From Capsicum annuum (Eukaryota > Streptophyta > Magnoliopsida > Solanales > Solanaceae): a stretch of DNA of 64,000 bases. Both the position numbers and the translations under genes were made by a program. The notes beneath the pieces are model-generated. The model was given only the letters and a program-made list of their open reading frames with translations, was not told the origin of the DNA and ran no database searches. The stretch lies in NCBI RefSeq assembly GCF_002878395.1, contig NC_061122.1, positions 78,176,240 to 78,240,239 on the forward strand, written 5' to 3'. Shown in pieces: positions 21,811 to 35,500 of the stretch (position 1 is its first letter; every line of letters starts with the position of its first letter).

Positions 21811-23224
21811 ATATTACATATAAGTATTCTATGACATATGTTATAAGTGAGAAAAATAATCCACCAAATAATTTGCATAATAAATGACATATAGGGAAAA
21901 TTCCTTTGAAAATATAGCAATAAATGAGGGCTCAACAAAGCAGATAACATCTACATGCAAGTATTCTATGACATATGTTACAAGTGAGAAAATAATCCAC
22001 CAAATACATTCCTAGGAATAGAAAAGATACAGAACAGGTAGAATATATAATTAATATAACAGACTCGATCCTTTGGAAGCTAGGAGACAACTTGTGGAAC
22101 CACTTTACCCTACTAATTGTAAGCATACTTCTGCTAGTGCTACATCACTGGTGGGATAGTTCTGCTTATGTCTGTTACTCACCTTAAATCACATGCAATT
22201 GGTTTCCCCATATTATATTTCTAACCTCCTAAGGATTCTTCTTATTAGTGTTTCCTTCGGCAATGATAAAAAATAAATCCTTAACAGTTCATTTGTAGGA
22301 ATAGGAGGTCGAGGTCAACTTTATCTTTACTACTGACCAAGGACTTAGTACAACTAATGTTTGGTACCATATGAAAATTCAAATAAGCAAATTACTAATG
22401 AAATTTGGAGTCACTGTAGCATATAAACTCTAATTTATAGCAAGTAACATATAAATTTCAAGCACATATGAAATTATATCATGATTCTAAAACATCTAAG
22501 GGTTAGCCACTTTGTACTTAACTAGATAGGTCTATCCATGCTAACTAATTTTTCCATTGCAAGTGAGGGTTAACGACTTGTGTCTTAACAAGTGTTGGCA
22601 AACCAATACCTTAGTCGAGAAATTTAGATAAGTTATGTATCAAGGGAATTTCCATATCAAGGAGTCAAGTGAACAAATGGTACTTTATACTTCATGGCAA
22701 TTTTAATAAGCCATTAGAACTCTATACATATATTCACAAACTATCTCTTATTTTAAAAGGGATAATGCAGATGCATCCTTAGATGTTAGGTTATGTAAAG
22801 TGTATATCTTCTTATTGCCTCTCTATTATTGCATTTACTAATACTAGGCATCAAAATATGTATTTATATTGTGTCATTTAAGTATCACTCTTACCCTCTT
22901 TATGTCCAAGAAATACCCTTTTTAACTAAAACTACTCGCTTCATGTATCGTGACATATAAAATAGCCTAGATAATCATAACTTAGGTCTAAACAATAAAT
23001 ATTCCTTTTTCAACCATAAGGTGTAGTCGTATACTAATCCTCTATATCCAAAACATAGTTCACAATAGGAACAAGAACCATTCATATTCTCTTAAGAAGT
23101 TAAACTAGTAAATGTTGCAGCCAATCCTTATGACTAGGTAACCATTTCTAATATGAAAATGTTAACAACCCTATTATATATCGCTCAAATGAACTAGGGA
23201 AAGACAAACAGTACAAACCTATCC
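21811..23224. other. Unassigned sequence with a 49-bp direct duplication
   Basis: No domain recognised on either strand. The segment at 21822-21870 (AAGTATTCTATGACATATG, then AATAATCCACCAAATA) recurs at 21959-22006, 137 bases apart. By position, the right part should be gag of the minus-strand element E3. I cannot see a capsid or zinc-knuckle motif, so it is heavily decayed or replaced. Confidence 0.35.
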
Positions 23225-23404
23225 TTATGGGAAAGTAACACAAAAACCATTACATTGTTTTCTATTGCAAACTATGAGGGTTGAACTAAATTGGCTCACT
23301 TTAATCAGAAATTTGATAACTTGAGACCCTTCGTTATAGGTTGCCTCTTGGAAATTTGCAGTGATGGATTTTTTGCTACAGTTGACCTTATCTATAGTAG
23401 GCAT
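23225..23404 (-). pseudogene. gag: E3 gag start remnant (tentative)
   Basis: A minus-strand ATG at 23404-23402 (MPTIDKVNCSKKSITANFQ) lies about 195 bases inside the E3 PBS, where chromovirus gag usually starts with MP. The leader between them resembles the chromovirus leader at many positions. The open frame runs about 60 codons but shows no capsid motif. The position supports gag; the protein sequence does not independently confirm it. Confidence 0.4.
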
Positions 23405-23597
23405 AGTATGAATAACAAAGATCAGAGTACGAATGGGAATGGACTTCTTAACATTTCTCAATCGCACGATCAAGATTAAGAACGAAACTAACATTTACTA
23501 AATATCCAAAGAACCCCCTAATTATAAATGTGGTGCGCAATACATTCATAAGTAAGACTCTATTAGATATGACTTTATAGACTCCCTAGGATGAACT
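23405..23597 (-). other. E3 leader
   Basis: On the element strand the PBS is followed by AGTTCATCCTAGGGAGTC, then GTATTGCGCACCACA, TATAATTAGG and CTTGATCGTGCGATTGAG. I recognise this as the conserved 5' untranslated leader of Solanaceae-type chromoviruses. A related leader is seen in element G at about 54730-54835. Confidence 0.7.
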
Positions 23598-23609
23598 GCT
23601 CTGATACCA
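23598..23609 (-). other. E3 primer-binding site (intact tRNA-Met type)
   Basis: On the element strand it reads TGGTATCAGAGC, a perfect 12-base match to the canonical initiator tRNA-Met PBS. It is four bases from the LTR end at 23614. Confidence 0.95.
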
Positions 23610-23613
23610 CTTT

Positions 23614-23717
23614 TGTCACACCCCAATTCTAAGTGAGGTGGAAAACTACTGTAAGAACGCATACTATATGAATCACTATATGAGAAAATAAATCACTATG
23701 TGAATAGAATTGTTGAT
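23614..23717 (-). repeat. E3 5' LTR, 3'-terminal piece
   Basis: Starts (in + coordinates) TGTCACACCCCAATTC, the reverse of an LTR end GGGGTGTGACA, beside a perfect PBS. After 104 bases it is cut by N1. The rest of the same LTR resumes at 36255. Confidence 0.88.
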
Positions 23718-26700
23718 TGTCACGACCCAATTTAAAGGTCATGATGGCACCTACTAAATCCCACCAGTAGGTAAGCTAATATCATAACCCGGAGCTAACA
23801 CAATGTGTTAAGTCGGTAAGAAATGCCAACATAGGCTAAATTTGATGAACAAAAGTTATAAATAAGCGGTGTTCTAATATAGATAAACAGTCAAACACAG
23901 GTACCAATTCCATGACCTGGTAAAGTCAGTACAAGAGCATCTAGTATCAATATTACAACCCAATGGACAATAGGTATCCAATACATTTATCTCGAAATAA
24001 AAGAGTAAATAACAATAAGATATAAGAAAATGGGTGACCCAAACACCAAAAGCTCACCCTATCTTTGAAATATCAACACAGCATGTACTCGAGTCAATGG
24101 TAGCAAATAGTACTCAGATATGAACCAAAAAGGAATAGAAATGTAGTATGAATACCAAAACAACGGGTACTCGGTAGGCATCATCGATCGCCTGAGCTAA
24201 GTCATGATATAATGCAAGATAAATAATACTGAGTCAACGTACAGAATTCAACCTGAATCATCTCCATCATCAGTGTACATAATAAGTAATTAAACCAGAA
24301 CAATAGTATAACATAAGGCATAAACGCATGTCAATACCGTCATGAGTAAGTAATAGACAATTTGGACCATAACGCATCATAAAGTATAACCACAAGAAAA
24401 CACAAGTAAAAAGTGTGCTCCCATAAGCCAACTGGTGCATAAAATTAATAACTCCTCATAGCATCCTATACTACTGGAGAGTACACCCAAGAGAAATAAT
24501 AATAAGGAATTTGACCAACAATATGTCCAAATCTAATCACTATTCAACCATACTCCACATTAATCATCAATCAAACATTTTACCAAACTTTCAATAATTA
24601 CCAACATTAACCATATAACCATATTCCATACTACTACCATCATTGGTCTCTTATCATCAATACCCATTACCCACTATTAATTAGCTAAACAAAGATCAAT
24701 AACTACTCCATTAGATTCCAAACCATCATATAATTATAGTCATTTTTAGACAATTATTCACTACATAGCCATTTTAATAGCCAAAATTCCATAACTAACT
24801 ATTAGTAATCACTAACATTACTTACTAAGTGAATCCTTATTTTACAACTAGTTTCCTACTTACCAACTAGTTTTGATTAATCATTTAAACAATATCCATC
24901 AGAAATTCTTAGTTATCATTAATCATTAAGTACTCTACTTCATATGCATTTAACACTAGTTGGCCATATTCGGCATCCTAATGTCACATTACACCCATAT
25001 CACACACATAGGGATATATATATGTATATATAAGCATTAAATTGCCATACATAGGGCTAACTTAAACTGGTAGATGTACATATAGGCACATTAAATAATC
25101 ATCCTCTATCCTTGCCGAGTATCATCATCAATGTCACCATATCCTTCGGCCTTTCTGGGTATCAATATCATCATCATAACATCCTCTGGCCTTGCTAGGT
25201 ATCCAAATTATCATCATAATCACCATAATATCCAATTCAATGCCGATAATAAAAAGCAACCCCGACAAGGGCTAAAGTAAAGAGCAAGCCCTACGATGGA
25301 TAAAGTAAAGAAACATTAAAAAAAAGCAAGAAGAGCATACATCCATATTTCTTCGATCATCATCAATGTTACATTATCAATAAGTGTATATATAAATATA
25401 AAATGAATATTATAAGTTATAAGCCAATAATCTAGTCTATTAGACCATGGGCATAACCATAAGCATTATCATGAGTAATGGCCAATAAGTAACCTATTTA
25501 TCGACCTACTATTAGCATAAAGAAAGTTTATCACTAACTTGAGCTATAGAAAATCCAAGGCTTAATAAATAACATGGCCATGGGTTTCTTTCATAGCATA
25601 AACAATAGCTCATTATGGCCTCATTAATAATTGTAGTCAACTAGACCAGGAACATTAGTTCTAATGTCATCACAATAATTTGCTACCAAGGTTAGCCAAC
25701 ATGCTTCAAAGGGAGCATTTCCTAGGCATTTAATAAGTGTCTAAGGTCTTCAAGGAAACCATATGATCCAAGGTTAAGGTGGGTCAAGAACCCCCTTCCA
25801 ATTCCCTCAAAAACTTTCTAACTTCAACTTCTACTAGGGACTAGGCTAAGGTATCTAATTCAACTCCTAGATGTATATCAAGCCACTAATAGTCCTTAGG
25901 TAAAGGTCGTTCCCAAGCCCTACACTTAACTCAACCTTAGTATCTAAGGTACTTTCATTAATGTAAGCAACTAGGGTAATCTTACCTATAACATGAGTAA
26001 CAAGGTTACTCCCTTCTAACTAGAGCAACTAAATCTTCCTCATGCTATCCATGAGACATGAAGTCAAATTTACAAACTTTTAAACCTACAAGCCAAGCAT
26101 TCAAACCTATGAGTTCAAGTGGCCTAAATGATACAACTAATCCCAAGACTTACTATTTTTCAAACCAACACCTAAAATCCCTCCTAATGTAACAGGATAT
26201 CACAATTATACTATAATATATCTCAAACTAACAAGGAATAAGCCTAACCAACCTTAAATCCAAAGAAAGATCACGAACTGCTAAACCTTTGCTTTTCTAT
26301 TTTGAGAAGCTTCTTCAATGATCCAAGCTATAAAAAACATATTCTACACATCATTACGAGAATATCGATCCCTATTGCACCATTGTTCTTTGGGTCCAAG
26401 AAAGACACCAAAAATCTCAAGTGGGTCCCACTTATAGAAAACATATTTTTGGGGTCAACCCAAAGTTGATACACCATCAAGAAATCATAACCCTCAAGAA
26501 ATAGGTGAAAACTAAGTTTATTTAGGCTAAAATCATGCCCTCAAGCTATTTGGGTTTTTTATCAAGAATTTAAGAAATTCAAGCATGAAATTGAAGGATT
26601 CTTACCTTAAATCTAATGTTAATCATGAAAATATATGTTAACTAAGCTCTCAAGTCACACCCAAGAATCAATTTAAGGTTAGCACACTATTATAGGGCTT

Positions 26701-27394
26701 CTAGGTTTCAAGGATTAGTGAAAAGTGCCCAAATCGTAGCCTAAAGGGCCTTTTAAATACCCATCCCAGGTAAATTTAGTATGGCTATCATCACCAATGA
26801 ATGGTAATAGCACAAGGAAAATCACAGTTCCTTTATAGCAATCACAATAGGGCAATCATGATGCTATCTGTGCAATCGTACAATCCCAACACCAGCATAC
26901 CTGGAAAATTTTTAAAGTTTCTAATGACGCCTCGAGATTCATTTGGAATTCAATTTACACAAATAAACTATGTAACAATACTAAATTTGAATCTTCGGAC
27001 ACTTTGGTGAACTAAAATTTTCCATTCGAGGTTGTTTCGACCAAATGTGAGTCCCACACCCAAACTTTTAATTTTTCAACTTTTGACCAATTTAAAATAA
27101 GCTCGGGTGCATTGGAACCCGAACCAAAGGGGCACCTAACCTATAATAGATATTGTGGAGCTCCTGGAACAGTTTGAATTCATATCCAAGATCAATTTAC
27201 TAAAGTTTTTACACGGTGGCCATTTAGAGCAAACGAAGACTTTTAAACAAGGAATTGACTTTTAAAACCAAACGAACTACCTAGTAACCGAGTTATCAGT
27301 TCCAATAAGTCATAAATTACTTTGGGTAGTTATAGAAAAGCTCTAACACCAAAAATAAGTGAAGATGTGAAAAATGACTGAAAGGGTCATTAAA
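23718..27394 (-). repeat. N1 3' LTR
   Basis: In + coordinates it runs from TGTCACGACCC to GGGTCATTAAA, whose partner ends GGGTTATTACA. It is collinear with 32562-36254 throughout. It contains a degenerate array of about 46-bp units (25093-25240, each with GGCCTTGCTAGGTATC or similar) and a GGCTAAAGTAAAGAGCAAG duplication near 25265-25315. Confidence 0.93.
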
Positions 27395-27432
27395 ATATCC
27401 ACTACTAAAGGAACTTTCAGCCCCAAAAGTTA
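27395..27432 (-). other. N1 polypurine tract region (decayed)
   Basis: The element strand reads GAAAGTTCCTTTAGTAGTGG, then ATAT, just before the 3' LTR start. The purine run is interrupted compared with the G-rich tract expected at this site. Confidence 0.55.
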
Positions 27433-28640
27433 AAGATGAGGAAATACCTGAAGTCTCAAACAGGTGACGATATTATGCCCAGATCTTGCTCTGGATCTCT
27501 CAAGTGGCTTCCTCAACTGGGCGGTACCTTCACTAAATCTTAACTACAGGAATCTCGCTAGTACACAACCATCTCACATCACTAGCCAAAATAAGCATAG
27601 AGTCCTCCAAAGATGTCAAATGCTCATCTAAATAGACTGACTCCCATCTAAGCAAATGAGATGGATCAAGATTATACCACCGCAACATAGAAGAATAAAA
27701 AATTGGGTAAACAGTAGCAAAATCTAAAGGTAAAGCTAAATCATAAGCTAGCTCACCAACTGCACAAAAAATCTCAAAAGGTTCAACATATCTCGGATTG
27801 AGCTTACCCTTCCTCCCAAACCTCATCACACCCTTCATGGGCTATACACGGAGGAATACATGATCAACAACTCCAAATCTCAAGGCATAAATCCTACAAT
27901 CTGTATAGGCCTTCTGCCTACTCAGGGCTTCTCTGATCCTATCTTGAATCACCCTAAATCTATACAATGAGTCTTCAAGCAAATCGGTACCACGGGGCCT
28001 CACCTTGAATGTCTCAAACCATCCGACTAAAGAACAACATCTCCTACCATACAAAGCCTTATAAGGAGCTATCTCAATACTCGAATGATAACTGATGTTA
28101 TACACAAACTCTGCCAAGGTTAAGTATTTCTCCCACTGGCTTTCAAAATCCATAACATAGGCTTGGAGTATGTTCTCAATAGCCTAAATAGTCTGCTCGG
28201 ATTGACCATTGATCTGCGGGTGAAAGGCTATATTTAAATCCACCTGACTACCTAAATTCTTTTAAAATGCTCTTAAAAACCTTAAAGTGAACACAGAATC
28301 ATGGTTTGAAATGATTGAAATGGACACCCCATGCAAATGGATTATCTCTCGAACATAGATTAGGCTAATCTCTCAGCACTGAAGGTCATCTGAATTAGAA
28401 TAAAGTATGCTTACTTGGTCAAATAATCCATAGTAACCTAAATACCATTGAAACCACGGGAAGTATGAGGCAAACCACTGATGAACTCCTTAGTAATCCA
28501 TTCCCATTTCCACTCGGGAATGTGTAACCTCTCAGTAAAACCACCAGGACATTGATGCTTGGCTTATACCCGCTGATAATATCGGCAACGAGTTACAAAG
28601 TCTACCACATCTCTCTTCATGCTACTTCACCAATAATGAT
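27433..28640 (-). pseudogene. pol: N1 integrase (broken)
   Basis: Minus-strand frames give EKYLTLAEFVYNISYHSSIE (about 28070-28130), APYKALYGRRCCSLVGWFE, RGTDLLEDS, and SRQKAYTDCRI. In the next frame they give MKGVMRFGRKGKLNPRYVEP (about 27780-27838), YPIFYSSMLRWYNLDPSHLL and, after stops, RYRPVEEAT and YRHLFET (about 27440-27530). These are the ordered core-end, GPY-type and tail regions of a Ty3/gypsy integrase. A frameshift lies at about 27840 between the two long frames, and stops occur in the tail. The catalytic Asp/Asp part upstream (28150-28640) is too decayed to read residue by residue. Confidence 0.88.
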
Positions 28641-28989
28641 GCCTCAAATCTCAATACCTCTTGGTTGTACCGAGATGAATGAAATATCTAGAGTTGTAAG
28701 CCTCATGCAGAATCGACTAAAATAAGTCACCAATCTGAGGAACAAAAATACGACTATCATAACCTCAAAATACCCTCCAAATCAATAGTGTACCTCTAGG
28801 ACTCACCACTCAACACCCAATCACAAAGGAAGAAAAGCATATTATCTTCATAGTGACGATCACAGACCTGCTTAAATAGTGAGGATCTTACTTCCACATA
28901 AGCTAAAATCCTCCTAGGATCTGAAATATTAAGGAAAACCATCAAATTGGCAATGCACTGAATGTCACGTGCCAAAGGCCTCTAAGAAA

Positions 28990-29470
28990 CTGATATAAAA
29001 GCCAAGCTATCCATACTCACTACCCTGCGACTCAAGGCATCAACTACCATATTTGCCTTACCCGAATGATACAAGATGGAAATATCATAGTCCTTAAGCA
29101 ACTCCATCCATCTAAATTATCAAGCAGTAAGCTCTTCCTAGGTCATAACATGTTGAAGACTATGAGGATCATATAAAATCTCATAATGCATGCTATAAAG
29201 ATAATGCCTCCAAATCTTGAGCATAAAAACTACAGCGGCCAACTCCAAGTCATCAGTGGGGTAGTTGCACTCATGCACCTTCAGGTGCCTAGAAGCACAG
29301 AAAATGACACAACCCCACTGCATAAAAAATAACCAAGACCAACACCAAAAGTGTCACCAAAATACAGTAAATCCCTCATCCTGAACTTGAAAAGATAACA
29401 TGGGGATGAAGTAAGGAAATCCTTGGTCCTTTCAAAGCTCGACTCACACTCTTCAGACCATTAGAAAGGA
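28990..29470 (-). pseudogene. pol: N1 RNase H (broken)
   Basis: The minus-strand frame 29138-29323 has VIFCASRHLKVHECNYPTDD, LELAAVVFMLKIWRHYLYSM and EILYDPHSLQHVMT. This is the RNase H region following RT in gypsy elements. The expected TDH-x-SLQ site reads YDPHSLQ. Downstream, the VVADALSR-type end can be guessed near 29030-29060 (MVVDALSR in a shifted frame). Sequence upstream of 29330 is frame-shifted. Confidence 0.8.
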
Positions 29471-30140
29471 ACCTTCTTTTGAGTCAATCTGGTCATAGGG
29501 GTTGAAACATTAGCAAAGCCCTCAACAAAGCAACTATATTAATTGGCAAAACAAATAAAGTTATGAACCTCAATTAGAGATGTAGGTCTAGCCCACTCAC
29601 AAATTGCCTTAATCTTGGTTGGGTCTACTATAATACCATCCTAAGACACCACATGGATAAGGAATTTCACTGACTCAAGCTAGAACTCATACTTAGAGAA
29701 CTTGGAAAAAAGCAAATGATTCCTCAAAGTCTAGATCACGATCCTCAAATATTGTGCATGCTCCTCACTACTCCTCAAATACAGAAGAATGTCATCAATG
29801 AATACAATCATGAAGGAGTCTAAATAAGGCATGACTACTTGCTTCATCAAATCCATTAATACGGTTGGGGCATTAGTCAACCAAAAAGACATCACTAAGA
29901 ACTCATAATGACAATAGTGGGTCGTAAAAGTTGTCTTCAGGACACCCTCAGCCTGAATCCTCAACTGATGGTAACCAGACCTCAAATAAATGTTAGAAAA
30001 AACCACTGCACCCTAAAGCTGGTAAACCAAATCATCAATAAGAGGCATAGGATAATGGTTCTTTGTCGTCACCTTATTAAGCTGCCTTTAATCAACACAG
30101 ATACTCATAGAACTATCCTTCTTCTTTACAAACAATAAAG
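29471..30140 (-). pseudogene. pol: N1 reverse transcriptase (broken, active site kept)
   Basis: The minus-strand frame 29731-30006 has [40 protein letters not shown] and [20 protein letters not shown], then [14 protein letters not shown]. The FIDD catalytic box (29791-29802) keeps both aspartates. The second fingers segment (LNKVTTKNHYPMPLID-like) is readable across stops at 30020-30090. An FGL-type triplet is changed to FWL. The order and spacing fit Ty3/gypsy RT. It is non-functional because flanking frames are broken. Confidence 0.9.
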
Positions 30141-30479
30141 GATCCCTATATGGGGACACACTTGGTCTAATAAAACCCTTACCTAGAAAGTCATAAAGCT
30201 GAGAATTCAGCTTTTTAATCTTGGTAGGATCCATATGGTAAGGTGTATAGATATAGGTTAGGTGTCAGGCTCAAGGTTAATAGCAAACTGAATCTCATAG
30301 ATAGTTGAAATACTGGGTAGATGGTAGCAAACACATTATGAAACTCACAAACAATAGGGACAGAATCAAGCTATAAACTCTAGATATAAGTATCAAGAAA
30401 ACAAGTGAGTTAAAATGCACAATCCCTCAGAATAAGCCTCCTAGCATAAAGATCATCCCCATCGGCAAGCGGTTAACTG

Positions 30480-30900
30480 CTCCCTGCTACAAGATTGGGG
30501 GTATGTCGAGCATGACTAAGGTAATGGTCTTTGCAAAACAATACATGACTGCATGATAGTGGGCTAACCATTCCATGCATAGGATCACATCAAAATCTAG
30601 AATATAGAGAATAATAAGATAAGCACAAGTATCAACATCGCTAACTATCACAATATATGATCTGAATACTCGATCCACTACTAAAGAATCACCATAGGAG
30701 AGATAAGCGTAAAGGTAGAGATAATAAATCACTAGTCAACTCCAATCGCGTTGCATAATAAGCATATATATAAGAATAAGTGGATCCCAGATCAAATAAA
30801 GTAAAATCCAACTGTAGCACATGAAAATTATACCTGTAACTATACCATCCAATGTCTCGTCCTTGGGTTTAGCAGGTACTACATATAACTAACCACTCTC
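30480..30900 (-). pseudogene. pol: N1 retropepsin protease (broken)
   Basis: The minus-strand frame 30487-30732 has SLVVDRVFRSYIVIV and YILDFDVILCMEWLAHYHAV. The expected DFDVILGMDWL box reads DFDVILCMEWL, with Gly to Cys and Asp to Glu. The active-site Asp segment should lie near 30780-30860 but is not clear in any frame. Polyprotein processing would be lost. Confidence 0.78.
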
Positions 30901-32345
30901 GCCACCTGGTTGGTAACCTAATCAACCTTCTACTCTGCCTGCCTAAGAAACTCTTTGAGCACCCTATTAACCCTCTACACTATAAGAACTACCTCTACTC
31001 AAGGGATGAACTACTCTAAAAGGGAAATCACTTTGGGCAAAAACAATAATTGCCCTACGACTAGGGCAATCTCACGAATAATAAGCAGCAAGTTCACAAG
31101 TAGAACAGGAAACATGAGTAGAACAAGAACCAATAGATCTGGCTCTCAAAAGAACCACCACATCTAGACTAACCCAAAGATAAACCTCTCTATAAGTGAT
31201 CACTGCCCTTACTAGGGAGACCACCAGTACTAGATTGACCTCCATTAGTAATCTAAAGAGATGTCTGCACTTAGCGACTAGGTTAATTTTAAGGCTGAGA
31301 AGATGGACATGGAGAATACCTAACTTGAGGACTATCACCTCTTAATCGAAAACCACTACGGCTCTCACTAAATATGCCTTAGGACTTAGGCCTCTTATCA
31401 TGGCCCTTATGACCCTCATAATGCCCTTCATCTATCACCCTAGTATGATCCAAAACCTCAACAAATGTCCTGCCTATAGTAACAAAACTTTGAGTAGCGA
31501 TATGAATAGGGAGTGTCAACCCTCTAATAAAGAAGCAAACTCTCTCACACTAAATGTCCAAAATAAAAGTTGCATGCGTAGCCAACTCAAGAAAATGAGC
31601 CTCATGCTCAGTAACCATTGTGGTGGCCTACTCTAATCTGAGAACTAATCCCCCAATCAATCTCTAAGGTTGTCCTACATATACTTCTCTAAGAATAGCT
31701 CAGTGAACTAAGTCCATGATAAGGAAGAACATCCAACAGGTTAAGGATTAATATAGCCTCTCCACCAATGACGACCAGAAAAATCCAATTGAAATATGGT
31801 GTGATCCACACTATGAGTCTCAACAAGGCCTAAACTATGAAGCCTTCCTCACAAACAGTAAGAAACTCATATTCATCCTTGCCTAGAGAACTAGAAAACC
31901 TAGGCAAAGCTAAAGATGTAGCAGGCTGGGTCATAATTGGCCGAGCAGCTACTTACTAAATAATTACTAGCATATGGGGAACCTTAATTAATTGGGAGCT
32001 GCAGCTACAGGTTGTTCCCCTACCTTAGTAACGCTCTGATAAATAGATTGTGCACCATGATACAAAAAATGCCCAACATCCCCAAAATCTAAAACAAGGC
32101 ATCTCTAAAAATTAAAGAGGGAATAAAACTTGGTAGAGCTTGGGATGGCCCTTGGACCACCGTTGGCTATGGTGGAAGAATATCTAGCTTAGGTGCTGGA
32201 ATAGTGTTTGGGGAACGCGACCTATCCTGTCCCCTAGATGGGGATATACCACAAGTTGTCCTTAACCTCTAGGCCATCCACGAATATAAGTAGGATCCCT
32301 TGGCTTGATCTCAGAGCCCTCATCTCGTGTAGTGGTAGCACGTGT
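30901..32345 (-). pseudogene. gag: N1 gag (broken)
   Basis: Located between the decayed PBS and the protease. A CCHC-like knuckle is near 31060-31105: Cys-x2-Cys-x4-Tyr-x4-Cys, with the His codon changed to Tyr and a stop inside, followed by PSRRAI. At 31860-31920 the frame shows LALPRFSSSLGKDEYEFLT, a gag capsid N-terminal pattern. About 32290-32340 carries a charged segment (RDEGSEIKPR). There are many stops in all frames. The start codon cannot be chosen with confidence. Confidence 0.6.
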
Positions 32346-32545
32346 CTTGGATATCTATGAAAGAGTAACGTCAAGGTAATATTCTCTAAATAAACTCAGT
32401 CTCTTAGCACGATATGAGTGAATGAAGTTAAGAACTCCTAGGAATGTCCCATAGCCTCCCAAAGATTGGAAACTAGCGTCAACTTTCTAATCTGTGTGAC
32501 TCTATTAGATACTTGATCTTGTACCAATAATACTGGTGAAACCTA

Positions 32546-32559
32546 GGCTTTTAAACCAA
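32546..32559 (-). other. N1 primer-binding site (decayed)
   Basis: The element strand reads TTGGTTTAAAAGCC where TTGGTATCAGAGCC is expected. The changes include C-to-T and G-to-A type substitutions. It is directly next to the LTR start at 32562. Confidence 0.72.
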
Positions 32560-32561
32560 TT

Positions 32562-35500
32562 TGTCATGACCCAATTTACAACTCATGATGGCATCTACTA
32601 AATCATGCTAGTAGGTAAGCCAATACCGTAACATGGAGGTAATGCAATAGGTTAATTGGGTAAGAAAGGCCAACATGGGCTCAATTTGATGAACACAAGT
32701 TATAAAGACGGATACCAATCCCACAACCTGGTAAAGTTAGTATAAGAGAATCTAGTATTAATAATACAACCAATGGTCCATAAGTTGCCAATACATCTAT
32801 CTCAAAAGAAAAGACTGAATAATAATAAGATAGAAGGAAATAGGCAACTCAAACTCCAAGAGATCACCCTATCTCTAAAATGTCAACACAATATGAACTC
32901 AAGTTAATAGCAGCAACTAGTACTTGGATCTCTACCAAAAAGGTATAAAAGTATAGAATAAGATCAAAACAACATGTACTTAGTAGGCATTATCAGCCAA
33001 TTAAGCTAAGTTATGATATAAAGATGATATAATGGAAGATAAATCATACTAAGTTAAGGTAAAGAATTAACCTCAATCTTCTCCATCACCACTGTACATA
33101 ATAAGTAATTAGACTAGAATAATAGTATAACATAAGGCATAAATACATGCCATTGTCGTCATGTATAAGTAATAGATAATTTGGAACCATAACACATCAT
33201 AACGTATAACCACAAGCAAACACAAGTACAAAGTTGGATCCCATACACCAACTTGTGCATAAAATAAATAACTCATAACAACATCCTATACTACTGGAGA
33301 GTACACCCAAGAGAAATAATAATAATAATAAGGCATTTAATCAACAACATATCCAAATCTCATCACTATTTAACCAAATTCAACATATATCATCAATCAT
33401 AAATTTTACCAAACTTTCATTAGTTACCAAAATTAAGAATATAATTATATTCCACACTACTACCATCATTGGCCACTTATCATCAGTACCCATTAGCCAC
33501 TATTTATTAGCTAAACAAGGATCAGTAACTAGTCCATTAGATTCTTAGCAATCATATAATTATAGTTATTTACTAGAATACTATTCACCCCATAGCCATT
33601 TTAATAGCCAGCATTCCTTAACCAACCCTTATTTATCACTAACATTACACACTAAGTGAATCCTCCTTTTACAACTAGTTTCCCCTCACCAACTAGTCTT
33701 GCTCAATCATTTAAACAATATCCATCATAAATCCTTACTTATCATTAATCACTAACTATACCACTTCATAAGCAATTAACATTAGTAGGCAACATTTGGC
33801 ATCCTAATGTCACATTACACCCATATCATATACAAGGGGATATATATGTATATATATATAAGAGAAAAATTGCTATACATAAGGCTAGCAAGACTCAAAC
33901 CAATATATGTACATAGACGCAAATCAAATAATCATCCTCCAGCCTTTTTGGGTATCATCATCATCGTCACAATATCCTTCGATCTTGTTGTGTATTAATA
34001 TCATCAATGTAAGCCTTACTGGGTATCAAAATCATCATCACAATCTCATCTGGCCATGCCAGGTAAAAATAATTCATCATTATGTTTAATGTAACATTGA
34101 TAATAAATTGAAAGTCCCACAACGGCTAAAGAAAAGAGCAAGCCCCACGAGGGCTAAAGTAAAGAAACATAAAAGGAGAAGCAAGAAAGGCATACCTCCA
34201 TATTTCCTCATTCAACATCAATGCCACATTATCAATAGGTGTATATTTAAATATAACATGAATATTATAAGTTATAATGCAATAATCTAGTCCATTAGAC
34301 CATGAGCCTAACCATAAGAATTATCATGAGTAATGGACCACAAGTAATCTATTTGTTGGTCCACCATTAGCATAAATAAAGTTCATTACTAACTTGTGCA
34401 ATAGCAAATCCTAGGATTAATTAAAACCATGGTCATGGGATCCTTTCATACCATAAACAATAACTCATTCTAGCCTCACTAACAATTGTAATCAATTAGA
34501 CCATGAACATTACTTCTAATCGTATCACCATAATTTACTACCAAGGTTATCTAACATGCTTCTAAGGGATCATTTCCTAGGCATTTAAGAAGCATCTAAG
34601 GTCTTCAAGGGAACTCTATCAATCCAAGTTTAAGGTGGGTCATGAACCCACTTCTAATTCCCCAAAATACATTCTAACTCTAACATTAAACTGAGACTAG
34701 GATAAGGTATCTAAATCAACTCCTAGATGTATAGCAAGCCACCAATAGTCCTAAGGTAAAAGTCCTTCCCAAGCACTACACTTAACTCAACCATAGTATC
34801 TAAGGCATTTTCGTTAATGTAAGGGTCATCTTACCTACAACATGAGTGACAAGGTCACTCCCATCTTACTAGAGTAACTAAATATCCCTATTCTATTCAT
34901 GAGACATTAAGTCAAATCACTAAGGTTCAAACCTAAAAGCCAAGCATTCCAACCTATGATTTCAAGTGGCCTAAATAATATAGCTAATGTCGTTCCATAA
35001 AATTTATCATTCCAACACCTGAAAGCCTTCCAAATCTAAAAAGATATCACAATTATATTATAGTATAGCTCAATCTAACAAGGAATAAGCCTACGCAACC
35101 TAAATTTCAAAGAAAGCTCACAAACTGCTAAACCATCATTTTTTATTTTTGAGAAGCTTCTTCAAGGATCCAAGATATGAAAAATACATTCTACTCATTG
35201 TTATGAGAAGATCGATACCTATATTACACCATTGTACATTGCGTTCAAAACCAACGGCAAAAATCCTAAGTGGGTCCCACTTAGGAAAAACACATTTTCG
35301 AGGTCAACCCAAAGTTCATACACCATAAAGGAATCATAAACATCAAGAAATAGGTGAAAACTAAGATTATTTGGGCTAAAATCAAGCCCTCAAGGTATTT
35401 AGGGTTTAGGTCAAGAATTCAAGAAATTCAAGCTTGAAATTAAAGGATTCTTACCTTAAATTTGATAATAAATTTGATAATAATCATGAAAATATATGTT

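Noticed and set aside
23598..23609. Possible tRNA fragment
   Set aside because: Only 12 bases match initiator tRNA-Met, and the position beside an LTR end shows it is a primer-binding site.
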